This document shows, in pieces, positions 8,712 through 17,128 of a stretch of 64,000 nucleotides of DNA (positions are counted from its first letter, which is position 1; each line of letters begins with the position of its first letter). The notes below the pieces were generated by a model. It was not told the origin of the DNA. It saw only the letters and a program-made list of their open reading frames with translations, and did no database searches. The position numbers and the translations under genes are program-made. Location of the stretch: the NCBI RefSeq assembly GCF_022815645.1, contig NZ_JALGRO010000002.1:124001-188000 (forward strand). The letters run 5' to 3'. This DNA comes from Curtobacterium sp. VKM Ac-2922 (GTDB lineage: Bacteria; Actinomycetota; Actinomycetes; Actinomycetales; Microbacteriaceae).

Positions 8712-9209
8712 CTACTCGGCCGAGCCGTCGATCTGCTTGCCGGCGATGTGCCCCGTCTGCTCGTACTCCGCCAGTTGCGCGATGCGGCGGGCGTGGCGCT
8801 CCTCGCCCGAGAACGGCTCGTTGACGAACAGGTCGACGAAGTCGATGACCTCGGCCTCGGTGTGCTGGCGGGCGCCGAGCGAGATGACGTTGGCGTCGTT
8901 GTGCTGGCGGGCGAGCAGCGCGGTGGACTCGTTCCACACCAGCGCGGCGCGGACGCCCTCGACCTTGTTCGCCGCGATCTGCTCGCCGTTGCCCGAACCG
9001 CCGAAGACGACCCCGAGCGCTTCGACACCCGCACGCTGGTCGGCGACGACGGCGTGGGCGGCGTTGATGCAGAACGAGGGGTAGTCGTCGAGCGCGTCGT
9101 ACTCGGTCGGACCGTGGTCGATGACCTGGTGTCCGGCGTCCGTCAGGTGTGACGCGAGGGTCTTGCTGAACTCGAGGCCGGCGTGGTCCGTTCCGAGGTG
9201 GATGCGCAT
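8712..9209 (-). CDS. rpiB: Ribose-5-phosphate isomerase B
   Basis: 165 residues, typical length. It interconverts ribose 5-phosphate and ribulose 5-phosphate in the pentose phosphate pathway. MRIHLGTDHAGLE at the N terminus and GGSGNGEQIAANKVEGVRAAL (phosphate and anion-hole loop) identify the actinobacterial RpiB group, in which a glutamate replaces the cysteine base of other RpiBs. A TAGGAT -10 box lies exactly 6 nt upstream of the ATG, so the transcript is probably leaderless; that box overlaps the end of the XRE gene. Confidence 0.93.
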   Translation of the reverse strand: MRIHLGTDHAGLEFSKTLASHLTDAGHQVIDHGPTEYDALDDYPSFCINAAHAVVADQRAGVEALGVVFGGSGNGEQIAANKVEGVRAALVWNESTALLARQHNDANVISLGARQHTEAEVIDFVDLFVNEPFSGEERHARRIAQLAEYEQTGHIAGKQIDGSAE

Positions 9210-9215
9210 GCCCCG

Positions 9216-9221
9216 ATCCTA
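9216..9221 (-). promoter_or_regulatory. -10 box TAGGAT for rpiB, leaderless start
   Basis: Read on the minus strand, TAGGAT is followed by 6 nt and the rpiB ATG. It overlaps the last codon of the upstream XRE-cupin gene. Confidence 0.55.
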
Positions 9222-9836
9222 TTCCCGGCCGCGCGCGCCCCTGGCCACGACGACGACGTACCGGCAGGCGTCCGCGCTGGCGTTGCGGTACGTCACCTCG
9301 GCGGGGTCGCCGAGCTCGATCCGGTCCCCCGGTTCCAGCACCACCGTCTCGCCGCCGACGACGAGTTCGAGGGTGCCCTCGACGACCCAGATGCAGTGCC
9401 GCAGGAACGCGTACGCCGACGCCGGGTAGGTCACGTGCGCACCGGCCGGGAGGACCACCTCGGTCACGTCCACGGGGAACTCCGCGCTCGACACGGGACG
9501 GCGACGGTACCCGGTGTCGGGATCGGTCCAGTGGTCGGCGGTCGCGCCGCGTTGCACGCCGGCCCGGTCGTCGGGGCTGCCGGACCCGGCCTGGTGCTCG
9601 GTTCCGTCGCCGGCCGGGCCCTCGTCGAGCAGCTGGGAGATCGTCATCCCGAACGCGCCCGACAGTCGTCCGAGGATCGTGGCCGTGGGGCTCGACACCC
9701 CGCGTTCGACGCGGTTGATCATGGCGCGCGAGACCCCGGACTCCTCGGCGAGCTCGGTCAGGCTCCACCGCCGCTCGGTGCGCAGGTGCTGCAGGCGTTC
9801 CCCGAGCAGCCGGTCATCGTCTACGATCTGAGACAT
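9219..9836 (-). CDS. XRE-family regulator with C-terminal cupin domain
   Basis: 205 residues. The helix-turn-helix domain covers about residues 12-70 (WSLTELAEESGVSRAMINRV), and the C-terminal cupin (about 110-200) shows VLPAGAHVTYP and VLEPGDRIELGDPAEVTY. HTH-cupin proteins are usually repressors of a neighbouring detoxification or transport gene, with the cupin binding a small ligand. The neighbour here is a divergent acetyltransferase whose start codon shares the same CATG, so binding in this interval would control both genes. Confidence 0.88.
   Translation of the reverse strand: MSQIVDDDRLLGERLQHLRTERRWSLTELAEESGVSRAMINRVERGVSSPTATILGRLSGAFGMTISQLLDEGPAGDGTEHQAGSGSPDDRAGVQRGATADHWTDPDTGYRRRPVSSAEFPVDVTEVVLPAGAHVTYPASAYAFLRHCIWVVEGTLELVVGGETVVLEPGDRIELGDPAEVTYRNASADACRYVVVVARGARGRE
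9822..9827 (+). promoter_or_regulatory. -10 box TACGAT for the acetyltransferase, leaderless start
   Basis: TACGAT is followed by 7 nt and the ATG at 9835. The box lies inside the first codons of the divergent XRE gene. Confidence 0.5.
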
Positions 9837-10371
9837 GGCGACAGCATATGCGACAACCGGTCCGTCATCGGCCGCCGACGTGCGCGTGCGGGACTGCGAG
9901 CCCCGCGACCTGGACGTGGTGCACGCGCTGCACGTCGACGCCGTGCTGCACTCCACCGCGATCTGGCAGGACGAGCCGAACTCGCGCGCCTGGTTCGACG
10001 CCTGGCTGTCGGAACGCCAGCGCGACGGGTGGCCGGTCGTCGTCGCCGAGGTGGACGGACAGGTGGCGGGCTACGCGTCGTACGCGCAGTGGCGTCCGAA
10101 TGCCGGGTACCGGCTGACCGTCGAGCACAGCGTGTACGTCCTGCCCGAGTTCCGCGGCCGGGGCGTGGCGACGGTGCTGATGGGGGCGCTGGTCGGGCAG
10201 GCCCGGGCCGAGGGCCGCCACGTGATGATGGCCGGGATCTGCAGCAGCAACACCGTGTCGATCGCACTGCACGAGCGGCTCGGCTTCACCACCGTGGCCG
10301 TCGTGCCCGAGGTCGGGCGCAAGTTCGGCCGGTGGCTGGACCTGACGATGATGCGCCTGCCGTTGGTCTGA
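9835..10371 (+). CDS. GNAT acetyltransferase, phosphinothricin acetyltransferase-like
   Basis: 178 residues with a full GNAT domain: acetyl-CoA pyrophosphate loop EFRGRGVATVLM and C-terminal IALHERLGFTTVAVVPEVGRK, which is characteristic of the Pat/Bar/MnaT group that N-acetylates phosphinothricin, methionine sulfoximine or related amino acids. The actual substrate is unknown. The ATG at 9835 overlaps the minus-strand ATG of the XRE regulator by two bases, strongly suggesting that the regulator controls this gene. The ATG is 7 nt behind TACGAT, so the mRNA is probably leaderless. Confidence 0.88.
   Translation: MATAYATTGPSSAADVRVRDCEPRDLDVVHALHVDAVLHSTAIWQDEPNSRAWFDAWLSERQRDGWPVVVAEVDGQVAGYASYAQWRPNAGYRLTVEHSVYVLPEFRGRGVATVLMGALVGQARAEGRHVMMAGICSSNTVSIALHERLGFTTVAVVPEVGRKFGRWLDLTMMRLPLV
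9839..9858. promoter_or_regulatory. Candidate operator between XRE regulator and acetyltransferase
   Basis: The sequence CGACAGCATATGCGACA carries a direct repeat CGACA flanking the palindrome GCATATGC. It lies inside the first codons of the acetyltransferase and just upstream of the XRE start, a suitable place for autorepression. Confidence 0.3.
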
Positions 10372-10507
10372 CGCGGGCGCCGGCCGCCCGGCGGGCGCCG
10401 AGTCCCGGCCCGGCGGACAGTTCGCGCTGTCCGGAGCGCGTGCGGTGTCCGCGGGGCCGAGTCTCGCCGGACGCACCGTGCGTGCCGGACGCGAGCCGGG
10501 CCTCCTG

Positions 10508-11158
10508 TCAGGCGGTGGGCTCGGTGTCGAACAACGGCCCGACCGTGCGCGAGCGCTTGAGCTCGAAGAAGCCCGGGTAGCGGGCTGCGGCGACGACGCC
10601 GTCCCACAGGTCGAGCGCCTGCTGGCCCTTCGGGGCCGGCGAGATCACCGGACCGAAGAACGCGGTGCCCTCGACGGCGATCACGGGCGTGCCCACGTCC
10701 TGGCCGACGCGCTCGATGCCGTCGCGGTGGCTCTCGCGGGTGGCGGCGTCGACCTCGTCGGACCAGGCGTACTCGGCCAGGTCGGCATCGAGACCGAGCT
10801 CGGCCAGGACGGCGGGGACGACCTGCGTGGGGTCCTGCTCCTGCCGGTGGTGGATGTGCTCGCCGAGCGCGTCGTACAGGGGCTTCACGACGTCCTGGCC
10901 GAGACGCAGTCGCGCGGCGGTGACCAGGCGGGGGTAGACCTGCCCGTTGTGCAGTCGCTCCTTGTAGGACTCGGGGACGTCCTGGTCCTCGTTCAGGACG
11001 AACAGGCTCATCACCTTCCAGGTCACGTCGAGGGGGCGCTGGCGCTCGACCTCGCCGACCCAGCGGCTGGTCATCCAGGCCCACGGGCAGTTCGGGTCGA
11101 ACCAGAACTCCACAGGGGTGGGGGTGTCGGTCGTCTTGTCCACAGTCGTCTCGGTCAC
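10508..11158 (-). CDS. DsbA-like, Rv2466c-family mycothiol-dependent reductase
   Basis: 216 residues from a GTG at 11158. A thioredoxin-fold active site is seen near the N terminus as FWFDPNCPWAWMTSRW; the second cysteine of a CxxC is replaced by Ala. The rest is the helical DsbA insertion, with the cis-Pro region GTPVIAVEG. The closest match I know is the mycobacterial Rv2466c family, which uses mycothiol to reduce substrates in the cytoplasm under oxidative stress. TACGCT lies 6 nt before the GTG, a leaderless start that fixes the N terminus. Confidence 0.85.
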   Translation of the reverse strand: MTETTVDKTTDTPTPVEFWFDPNCPWAWMTSRWVGEVERQRPLDVTWKVMSLFVLNEDQDVPESYKERLHNGQVYPRLVTAARLRLGQDVVKPLYDALGEHIHHRQEQDPTQVVPAVLAELGLDADLAEYAWSDEVDAATRESHRDGIERVGQDVGTPVIAVEGTAFFGPVISPAPKGQQALDLWDGVVAAARYPGFFELKRSRTVGPLFDTEPTA

Positions 11159-11164
11159 GCTTGG

Positions 11165-11170
11165 AGCGTA
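11165..11170 (-). promoter_or_regulatory. -10 box TACGCT for the DsbA-like gene
   Basis: On the minus strand TACGCT precedes the GTG start at 11158 by exactly 6 nt. Confidence 0.55.
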
Positions 11171-11279
11171 CGCGTGCTCGCTAGGCTGGAACCCACACGT
11201 CCCCACGGTGCACGACGCCGCGCGGGACCCCGAAGCGCGGACATCGATCGTCCGCGCCCGCATCGAAGATGGAGCGTCC

Positions 11280-13859
11280 GTGCCCGGAGAGAACCTCACC
11301 AGAATCGAAGCCCAGGAACGCGCCGCGATCGTCGACGTGCAGTCGTACGACGTCGAGCTCGACCTGACCCGTGGCGCTGAGACCTTCGGCAGCACCACGC
11401 GGGTCCGCTTCACCGCGACGCCCGGTGCGTCGACGTTCATCGACGCGATCACGAAGACCGTGCACTCCGTCGAACTGAACGGCACCGCGCTCGACGTCGC
11501 CGCGGTCAACGACGGCGTCCGGATCCAGCTCGCCGACCTGCAGCAGCAGAACGAGCTCGTCGTCGTCGCCGACGCGCTGTACACGAACACCGGCGAGGGC
11601 CTGCACCGCTTCGTCGACCCCGTCGACGACGAGGTCTACCTGTACTCCCAGTTCGAGGTCCCCGACTCGCGCCGCATGTTCGCGGTGTTCGAGCAGCCCG
11701 ACCTCAAGGCCGAGTTCACCTTCACGGTCACCGCACCGGCGCGCTGGCAGGTCGTCTCGAACTCCCCCACGCCCGAGCCCCGCGTCGACGGCGACATCGC
11801 CACGTGGGCGTTCCCGCCGACCACCCGGATCTCCAGCTACATCACGGCCCTGATCGCCGGCCCGTACGAGGTCGTGCGTGACGAGCTGACCTCGAGCGAC
11901 GGCCGCACGATCCCGCTCGGCATCTTCACGCGCAAGTCACTGGCGGAGTACCTCGACCCCGAGTACGTGTTCGACATCACCCGCAAGGGCTTCGCGTACT
12001 ACGAGTCGAAGTTCGACGTGCCGTACCCGTTCGACAAGTACGACCAGCTGTTCGTGCCCGAGTTCAACGCGGGCGCGATGGAGAACGCCGGCGCCGTCAC
12101 CTTCACCGAGACCTACGTGTTCCGGTCCAAGGTCACCGACGCCATCAAGGAGCGCCGGGTCGTCACGATCCTGCACGAGCTCGCGCACATGTGGTTCGGC
12201 GACCTGGTCACCATGAAGTGGTGGAACGACCTGTGGCTCAACGAGTCCTTCGCCGAGTGGGCGTCCACGATCGCCACCGCCGAAGCGACCGAGTGGACCG
12301 AAGCGTGGACCACGTTCCAGGCGATGGAGAAGTCCTGGGCCTACCGGCAGGACCAGCTCCCCTCGACGCACCCGATCGTCGCGACGATCAACGACCTCGA
12401 AGACGTCCAGGTCAACTTCGACGGCATCACGTACGCCAAGGGCGGGTCCGTCCTGAAGCAGCTCGTGGCGTGGGTCGGCATCGACGCGTTCTTCGCCGGT
12501 GTGTCCGCGTACTTCAAGAAGCACCACCACGGCAACACCGAGCTCAAGGACCTGCTGGTCGAGCTCGAGGCCACCAGCGGGCGTGAGCTCGGCGAGTGGT
12601 CGAAGCTGTGGCTCGAGACCGCCGGCGTCAACACGCTGCGCCCCGAGATCCAGGTCGACGACGACGGCGTGATCACGTCGTTCGCCGTGCTGCAGGAAGC
12701 CCCGGCGGACTACCCGACCCTGCGGCCGCACCGCCTGGCGATCGGCCTGTACGCCTTCCAGCAGGACGCCGACGCACCGTTCGGCGCTGACACCGCCTCG
12801 GCCGGCGGCACGCTCGAGCGGATCCACCGTGTCGAGATCGACGTCGACGGCGCACGCACCGACGTCCCCGAGCTCGTCGGGCAGCACCGGGGAGACCTGG
12901 TCCTGCTCAACGACGACGACCTGGCCTACGCCAAGATCCGCCTCGACGAGCAGTCCCGTCGCACCGCGATCGAGCACCTCGCCTCGATCGCGAACCCGCT
13001 GGCTCGCTCGATCGTGTGGGGTGCGATGTGGGACGCCACCCGTGACGCCGAGTCCCCCGCCAGCGACTACGTGCGCCTGGTGCTCGGCAACATCGCGACC
13101 GAGACCGAGTCGACCACGATCCGCACGACGCTCTCGCAGCTGCTGCTGACCGCGCGCAACTACGTGGCCCCCGCCAAGGTCGACGCCACCGTGCGCACCG
13201 TCGGCGAGACGCTGTGGAACCTGGCGTCGTCGGCCGAGGCCGGCTCGGACGCGCAGTTCCAGTTCGTGAAGTTCTTCGCGCAGATCGCCTCGACGCCCGA
13301 GCACGTCGCCACCCTGTCAGGGCTGCGCGACGGTTCGGTCACGCTCAGCGGGCTCGAGATCGACACGGACCTGCGCTGGGAGCTCCTCGAAGGGCTCGTC
13401 CTCGCCGGAGCCGCGGGCAACACCGAGATCGACGCCGAACTCGCGAGCGACCGGACGGCGTCGGGCGAACAGGCCGCAGCGCGTGCCCGGGCGACGATCC
13501 CCACCGCCGAGGGCAAGCTGGCGGCGTTCTCGTCGCTGGTCGACTCGGACTCGGCACCGAACGCCATCGTCCGCCAGACGACGATCGGGTTCCAGCACAC
13601 GAACGCGCCCGTCGTGCTCGAGGGGCTCGTGCCGAAGTACTTCGACGTGCTGACCCGCATCTGGGCCGAGCGGAGCTACCACATCGCCGACACGATCGTC
13701 TCCGGGCTGTACCCGGCGCCGCTCGCCTCGGTCGAGCTCCGTGACGCCGCCACCGCGTGGCTCGAGTCACACCCGGAGACCCCGGCACTGCGTCGCATCG
13801 TGACCGAGAACCTGGCGGGCACCGAGCGTGCGCTGCGGGTCCAGGCCGCCGACGCCTGA
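11280..13859 (+). CDS. pepN: Aminopeptidase N (M1 zinc metallopeptidase)
   Basis: 859 residues, the standard length of actinobacterial PepN. It removes N-terminal amino acids from peptides in the cytoplasm. The substrate-binding motif GAMEN is near residue 264 and the zinc site HELAH near residue 299, with the third ligand Glu in LNESFAEW. A long ERAP1-like C-terminal domain follows. The GTG at 11280 (VPGENLTRIEAQ) has GGAG 6 nt upstream and matches the family start; an upstream in-frame ATG would overlap the divergent gene. A strong hairpin follows the stop. Confidence 0.95.
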   Translation: MPGENLTRIEAQERAAIVDVQSYDVELDLTRGAETFGSTTRVRFTATPGASTFIDAITKTVHSVELNGTALDVAAVNDGVRIQLADLQQQNELVVVADALYTNTGEGLHRFVDPVDDEVYLYSQFEVPDSRRMFAVFEQPDLKAEFTFTVTAPARWQVVSNSPTPEPRVDGDIATWAFPPTTRISSYITALIAGPYEVVRDELTSSDGRTIPLGIFTRKSLAEYLDPEYVFDITRKGFAYYESKFDVPYPFDKYDQLFVPEFNAGAMENAGAVTFTETYVFRSKVTDAIKERRVVTILHELAHMWFGDLVTMKWWNDLWLNESFAEWASTIATAEATEWTEAWTTFQAMEKSWAYRQDQLPSTHPIVATINDLEDVQVNFDGITYAKGGSVLKQLVAWVGIDAFFAGVSAYFKKHHHGNTELKDLLVELEATSGRELGEWSKLWLETAGVNTLRPEIQVDDDGVITSFAVLQEAPADYPTLRPHRLAIGLYAFQQDADAPFGADTASAGGTLERIHRVEIDVDGARTDVPELVGQHRGDLVLLNDDDLAYAKIRLDEQSRRTAIEHLASIANPLARSIVWGAMWDATRDAESPASDYVRLVLGNIATETESTTIRTTLSQLLLTARNYVAPAKVDATVRTVGETLWNLASSAEAGSDAQFQFVKFFAQIASTPEHVATLSGLRDGSVTLSGLEIDTDLRWELLEGLVLAGAAGNTEIDAELASDRTASGEQAAARARATIPTAEGKLAAFSSLVDSDSAPNAIVRQTTIGFQHTNAPVVLEGLVPKYFDVLTRIWAERSYHIADTIVSGLYPAPLASVELRDAATAWLESHPETPALRRIVTENLAGTERALRVQAADA

Positions 13860-13874
13860 GTTCCTGTGCGGTCC

Positions 13875-13916
13875 GACGGGGCCTCGGCGTTCTGCAAGGA
13901 GCGCCGAGGCCCCGTC
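13875..13916 (+). terminator. Rho-independent-type hairpin after pepN
   Basis: A perfect 15-bp stem (13875-13889 with 13902-13916) encloses a 12-nt loop between the pepN stop and the mscS start. The U-tract is weak, as is usual in high-GC Gram-positives. Confidence 0.75.
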
Positions 13917-13934
13917 GTCTACCATCGTTCGAAC

Positions 13935-15005
13935 ATGAACCTGGCTGCGAACTCGACCGACGACGTCCCGGCGTGGATGTCGAACTCCTTCACCCAGTTC
14001 GTCGACACCTGGCACGTCCCGATCGTCATCGTCGTGACGCTGTTGGGCGCGATCATCCTGCGGCTCGTGCTGCGCCACAGCATCAAGGGCGTGGTCAACC
14101 GGATCGTCTACGGCGTCAAGAAGCGCCAGGGTGCGGCGGACACCCAGGCGCTCATCGCGTCGCCGATCCAGACCGCCCGCGTGGTGCAACGCACCCGGAC
14201 GCTCGGCAGCGTGCTCGAGAACCTGGCAACGGTCATCGTCGTGATCATTGCGCTGGCGATCATCATCCCGCAGGTCCTGCCCAATGCCGCCGTCGGCATC
14301 GTGGGTGGCGCCTCCCTCGTCGCGGCGGGCCTGGCGGTCGGAGCGCAGTCGATCGTCAAGGACCTGCTGTCCGGCGTGTTCATGATCCTCGAGGACCAGG
14401 CCGGCGTCGGCGACGTCGTCGACACGGGTCCGGCCACGGGTGTCGTCGAGAACGTGGGCCTGCGCGTCATGCAGATCCGCGACGTGAACGGGATCCTGTG
14501 GTTCGTGCCGAACGGGCAGATCCTGCGCGTCGGCAACCTGTCGCAGGGCTGGTCCCGCGTGCTCGTCGACATCACCGTGCCGTACGACACCGACATCGAC
14601 GCCGTGCAGGACGCCCTGCTCGCCGCAGCGGTCACGATGTCGCAAGAACCCCGCTGGCGGCAGCGCATCGTCGAGAAACCCGAGATCTGGGGCCTGCAGT
14701 CGGTCTCCGCCGACGGCATGGTCTTCCGACTCGTCGTCAAGACCCGCGCGTCCGAACTCGACATCGTCGGCCGCGAACTGCGCGTCCGGCTCAAGCGCTC
14801 CGTCGACGAACTCGGCGTCACCCTCCCCGCCATGGCGATGATCATGCCCGAGGGCTGGGAGAACGCCACCTCGATCAACGGGTTGCGCAGCGTCAAGACG
14901 CAGCCCACGCCCGCGCCGACCGCTTCGCGCCGCGGCAAGAAGACGAACATGTACGGCCAGCCGATCGACACGCAGCGGCCCGAACCGCCAAGGGACGACC
15001 GATGA
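13935..15005 (+). CDS. MscS-family mechanosensitive channel
   Basis: 356 residues. Three transmembrane segments are visible (about 25-50, 85-105 and 115-135); the last, pore-lining helix VGGASLVAAGLAVGAQSIVKDLLSG is followed by the beta domain starting at GVFMILEDQAGVGDVV. It opens on membrane tension to release osmolytes. The start at 13935 follows TACCAT by 9 nt, giving a very short leader. The C-terminal tail is basic and proline-rich. The stop overlaps the ATG of the haemoglobin gene (ATGA). Confidence 0.92.
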   Translation: MNLAANSTDDVPAWMSNSFTQFVDTWHVPIVIVVTLLGAIILRLVLRHSIKGVVNRIVYGVKKRQGAADTQALIASPIQTARVVQRTRTLGSVLENLATVIVVIIALAIIIPQVLPNAAVGIVGGASLVAAGLAVGAQSIVKDLLSGVFMILEDQAGVGDVVDTGPATGVVENVGLRVMQIRDVNGILWFVPNGQILRVGNLSQGWSRVLVDITVPYDTDIDAVQDALLAAAVTMSQEPRWRQRIVEKPEIWGLQSVSADGMVFRLVVKTRASELDIVGRELRVRLKRSVDELGVTLPAMAMIMPEGWENATSINGLRSVKTQPTPAPTASRRGKKTNMYGQPIDTQRPEPPRDDR

Positions 15006-15472
15006 GCGACCTGCCGATGCCTCCCGTCGGACAGCCGGGCGTCCCGGGGCCGGGGCAACCGATCACGCTGCGCGTGGGGATGGGCGGGCAGGCCGCGACC
15101 GGGTCGTTGTTCGAACGCATCGGCGGTGCCCCGACGTTCGACCGCCTGGTACGTCGCTTCTACGACGGCGTGCAGACCGACGACGTCATCTGGCCGATGT
15201 ACCCGCAGGAGGACCTGGAGGGCGCGATCTCCCGCCTGTCGCTCTTCCTGCAGCAGTACTGGGGCGGCCCGGGCACCTACAGCCAGGAACGCGGGCACCC
15301 CCGGCTGCGGATGCGGCACCAGCCGTTCCGCATCACACCCGAGGCACGTGAGCGCTGGCTGCACCACATGCACGACGCCGTCGAGTCGCTCGGGCTCGCG
15401 CCCATGGACGAGGCAGAACTGTGGGGCTACCTCGACCGGGCCGCACACGCGATGACGAACGCGTTCGACTGA
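15002..15472 (+). CDS. Truncated haemoglobin, group II (trHbO-like)
   Basis: 156 residues with about 30 extra Gly/Pro-rich residues before the globin domain. FERIGGAPTFDRLVRRFYDGV marks helices A-B, and LFLQQYWGGPGTYSQERG with the following RLRMRHQPFRI covers the E helix, the haem-binding His region and the group II signature. Trp is present in the final helix region (AELWGYLDRAAHAM). These proteins bind O2 or NO in the cytoplasm. It is cotranslated with the mechanosensitive channel. The 3' part is overlapped by a long antisense tail of the next gene. Confidence 0.92.
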   Translation: MSDLPMPPVGQPGVPGPGQPITLRVGMGGQAATGSLFERIGGAPTFDRLVRRFYDGVQTDDVIWPMYPQEDLEGAISRLSLFLQQYWGGPGTYSQERGHPRLRMRHQPFRITPEARERWLHHMHDAVESLGLAPMDEAELWGYLDRAAHAMTNAFD

Positions 15473-16325
15473 CGGACTGCCATCCGGCTCGGCGGACGTC
15501 CGGCTCTGCGGACGTCACCGATGACGGCCGCGTCGGGTTCCACCCGTAGGTGCTGCGCGCGTGGGCGCCCGAGCACTCCTGGTGCAGCAGCAGCGCGTCC
15601 GCGAAGTCGGTGCCGAGCCGCTCGCGCGTCGCGTCGATGCTCTCGGCAACGACGGGCGATCCGTGCGCACCGGCCTCGGCGAGTTCACGCACCGTCGGGT
15701 TGTCCCCCGTCGCCGCCAGGACGTACCCGTCCTGTTCGCCCCGCTCGACGGCCAGGGCGTACAGGTCCCCGACGTCGTCGACGTGCACGGTCGTCCACCG
15801 CTGGGAGCCGTCGCCGACCAGGCGGACCTCGTGCTCGCCGTCGCCGACGAACATCGCCGGGATGCCGGCACCACGGCCGAAGACGATGCCCGGCGCCACG
15901 ATGGTCGTGCGGACGGCGCTCGCGCGGACGAGCGCTTCGTTCGGGCCACGCCACGAGGTCAGGGCCGGTGGCGACACGGGTGACTGCTCGGAGATGTCGG
16001 TCGAGTCGCCGAAGGTGAAGATCCCGCCGGTGTGGACGAAGGGCTTCGGGGTGCCGTCGAGCGCGCCGAGGACGGTCCGCACGAAGGCCGGGTCGACCTG
16101 CTCGGCGCTGGCGGTGTGGACGACGGCATCGGCTTCGTGGGCCAGCCGCGCCACGACGTCGGTGTCGGTGACGTCCTCGACCAGCGCGGTGGCGCCGGCC
16201 TCGCGAGCGGCCTGGGCCTTCGCGTCGGAGCGGACGATCGCGGTGACGGCATGGCCCCGCGCGACCAGGGAGCGGAGGACTGCGGACCCGATGTAGCCGG
16301 ACGCGCCGGTCAGGAAGACGTGCAT
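15333..16325 (-). CDS. NAD-dependent epimerase/dehydratase-like SDR with aberrant C terminus
   Basis: The first 264 residues are an extended SDR: MHVFLTGASGYIGSAVL (Rossmann GxxGxxG), VHTASAEQVD, and later GYVLAATGDNPTVRELAE. Relatives are small NAD(P)-binding epimerase/reductase-like proteins of about 270-300 residues that end soon after the motif seen here as YGWNPTRPS. Here the frame runs on for about 66 further, Arg/Ser-rich residues, antisense to the haemoglobin gene by 140 bp. The junction lies at a 16-bp tandem duplication (15484-15515), so a frameshift or lost stop is likely. The start at 16325 is secure. Confidence 0.75.
   Translation of the reverse strand: MHVFLTGASGYIGSAVLRSLVARGHAVTAIVRSDAKAQAAREAGATALVEDVTDTDVVARLAHEADAVVHTASAEQVDPAFVRTVLGALDGTPKPFVHTGGIFTFGDSTDISEQSPVSPPALTSWRGPNEALVRASAVRTTIVAPGIVFGRGAGIPAMFVGDGEHEVRLVGDGSQRWTTVHVDDVGDLYALAVERGEQDGYVLAATGDNPTVRELAEAGAHGSPVVAESIDATRERLGTDFADALLLHQECSGAHARSTYGWNPTRPSSVTSAEPDVRRAGWQSVSRTRSSSRVRPGRGSPTVLPRPWARARATRRRRACGAASAHVPRV
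15484..15515. repeat. 16-bp tandem duplication at the SDR 3' end
   Basis: Two adjacent copies (15484-15499 and 15500-15515) differ at one base. The length is not a multiple of three, so gain of one copy would shift the SDR reading frame. Confidence 0.7.
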
Positions 16326-16381
16326 GCCACCAGGATGGCAGAGCTGCCGCGTCCCGTCCGGGGGCTGGCGGCGCAGGCCGT

Positions 16382-17083
16382 TCAGCCCGAGAGGCTCCAG
16401 GCGCGGCGCTTCACGAGCACGTGTCCGCGGGAGGTGGTGAGTCGGCTCCACGGACCGGTCTCGAACAGCCGCACCGGGTCGTGCCCCAGGAACCCGAGGC
16501 TCTCGCCCGCGAACCCGGCTCCGGCGGGGACGTGCTCGATGCCCAGCACGGGACGTCCCCACACCTCGGAGCGGATGCGACGGACGATCGCTTCGCCGGC
16601 GTTCGACGGGACAGCGTCAGCGACCTCGGTGATGCCGGCCTTCGCCGCGCGGCGAAGCAGTTCGGGTGAGATGTCGGGCAACGGGATCCAGCCGCCGCGG
16701 GGCGGTGAGATCGCAGCCCACGTCACGGTGGCGACCTCGTGCGGGAGCTCGACCTCGACCGGAGTGGCGCGGGTCGGGTCGGCACCGTCGGCCCCTTCGG
16801 CGTCGTGGGCCTCGGCGAGCAGCCGCAGGCGTTCCTGGAACGAGGCCAGGGGGACGACCGCGTCGATGGATGCCGGCTGCGCGAGCGAGAAGGTCCGGAG
16901 GCCCAGGACCGTGGGCAGCTCGTCGAGCAACCCGAGGGGGTACATGATCGCCGTGTAGACGGCGAGCACCCCCGAGTCGGCGATCAGGCGGACCGAGCCG
17001 TCCTCGATGCGTGCGGCACGGGCGAGGTACGTGCGGAGGTCGCCCAGCGAGGCGGCGTCGGGCAGCGTGAACGAGGTGCTCAT
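16382..17083 (-). CDS. Conserved-looking protein of unknown function, 233 aa
   Basis: The ATG at 17083 (MSTSFTLPDAASLGDLRTYL) is 10 nt behind a TAGGAT -10 box. The product is soluble, with a helical first half and a second half containing PRGGWIPLPDISPELLRRAAKAG and EVWGRPVLGIEHVPAGAGFAGESLGFLG. It ends in a basic segment, LVKRRAWSLSG. I do not recognise the family or any catalytic motif; the overall look (conserved Trp/Gly/Pro-rich C terminus) resembles proteins widespread in actinobacteria. It is divergent from tesB with 45 bp between the starts, so the two promoters share one short interval. Confidence 0.7.
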   Translation of the reverse strand: MSTSFTLPDAASLGDLRTYLARAARIEDGSVRLIADSGVLAVYTAIMYPLGLLDELPTVLGLRTFSLAQPASIDAVVPLASFQERLRLLAEAHDAEGADGADPTRATPVEVELPHEVATVTWAAISPPRGGWIPLPDISPELLRRAAKAGITEVADAVPSNAGEAIVRRIRSEVWGRPVLGIEHVPAGAGFAGESLGFLGHDPVRLFETGPWSRLTTSRGHVLVKRRAWSLSG

Positions 17084-17116
17084 GTCGATGACGATCCTAC
17101 CGGGAGGGGTCCTCCG

Positions 17117-17122
17117 TAGACT
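17117..17122 (+). promoter_or_regulatory. -10 box TAGACT for tesB, leaderless start
   Basis: TAGACT precedes the GTG at 17129 by exactly 6 nt. Confidence 0.55.
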
Positions 17123-17128
17123 GCGGGG

